From Bacteroides sp. (GTDB lineage Bacteria > Bacteroidota > Bacteroidia > Bacteroidales > Muribaculaceae): a stretch of DNA of 34,190 nucleotides. The DNA lies in assembly GCA_014802265.1 (NCBI GenBank), contig JAAVCP010000086.1, positions 1 to 34,190 of the forward strand. Direction: 5' to 3'. The translations under genes and the position numbers were made by a program. A model generated the notes under the pieces. It saw only the letters and a program-made list of their open reading frames with translations, had not been told where the DNA came from and ran no database searches. This document shows positions 34,135 through 34,190 of the stretch, one piece after another (within the stretch, counting starts at the first letter, position 1; every line of letters begins with the position of its first letter).

Positions 34135-34190
34135 GATGATTTATTTTCTGTATTATTTTGAGATTCGGAGATTTTCCGTAAGTCGAAATA

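Noticed and set aside
1..34190. tRNA genes
   Set aside because: No T-loop GGTTCRA-type sequence with a matching acceptor stem was seen on either strand.

Overview
The window looks like chromosomal DNA of a Bacteroidales bacterium, most likely a gut Muribaculaceae or Bacteroidaceae relative. The grounds are: (i) AT-rich -7 boxes of the Bacteroidetes form TAnnTTTG upstream of many genes, and almost no Shine-Dalgarno sequences; (ii) lineage-typical families (DUF4494, a DUF349 repeat protein, a Spi/C10 streptopain relative, a DUF3244-like small secreted protein, a signal-TPR-TM-HTH regulator); and (iii) the debranching enzyme/GT4/GH57 glycogen operon. The family placement is inference; no 16S gene or tRNA is present.

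Layout. 1-177: a possible C-terminal tail of a plus-strand gene and a long hairpin. 178-2720 (minus): DUF4494 protein, YggS-type PLP protein and an FHS-like sugar transporter. 2963-3724 (plus): secreted alpha/beta hydrolase, convergent with serB (3731-4981). 5074-7002: DUF349 protein with its own consensus promoter and terminator. 7189-8452 (minus): small unknown protein plus a lipoprotein cyclophilin. 8575-9657 (plus): cytidylate-kinase-like protein, then RNase P RNA (rnpB) with an intrinsic terminator. 9780-11210: YihY/BrkB membrane protein behind a G-free leader. 11280-16266: glycogen operon (debranching enzyme, GT4, GH57) with a consensus promoter, a leader of about 185 nt and a 24-bp terminator stem. 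16357-17058: Crp/Fnr regulator. 17289-22914 (minus): fmt-menD-menB-menC-menE, which covers most of menaquinone ring synthesis but lacks menF. 23235-29208 (minus): nadE, tsaC, an undecaprenyl-phosphate sugar-phosphate transferase, a ClC channel with CBS domains and a small 45-codon frame.

29221-34041 is the accessory and most unusual part. On the minus strand it carries a regulator predicted to span the membrane (signal peptide, TPRs, TM, C-terminal HTH), a small secreted DUF3244-like gene split by a frameshift, a Spi/C10-type lipoprotein that appears to have lost both catalytic residues, and a lipoprotein of unknown function. The small gene is bracketed by a 28-bp perfect inverted repeat and a 42-bp perfect palindrome. 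An array of about 20-22 bp spaced repeats lies beyond the last gene. I read this as a candidate sensor/secreted pseudoprotease module. The individual families are known; the arrangement and the inactive protease are what deserve a second look.

All family calls were made by eye from translated sequence and motifs; no database search was run.
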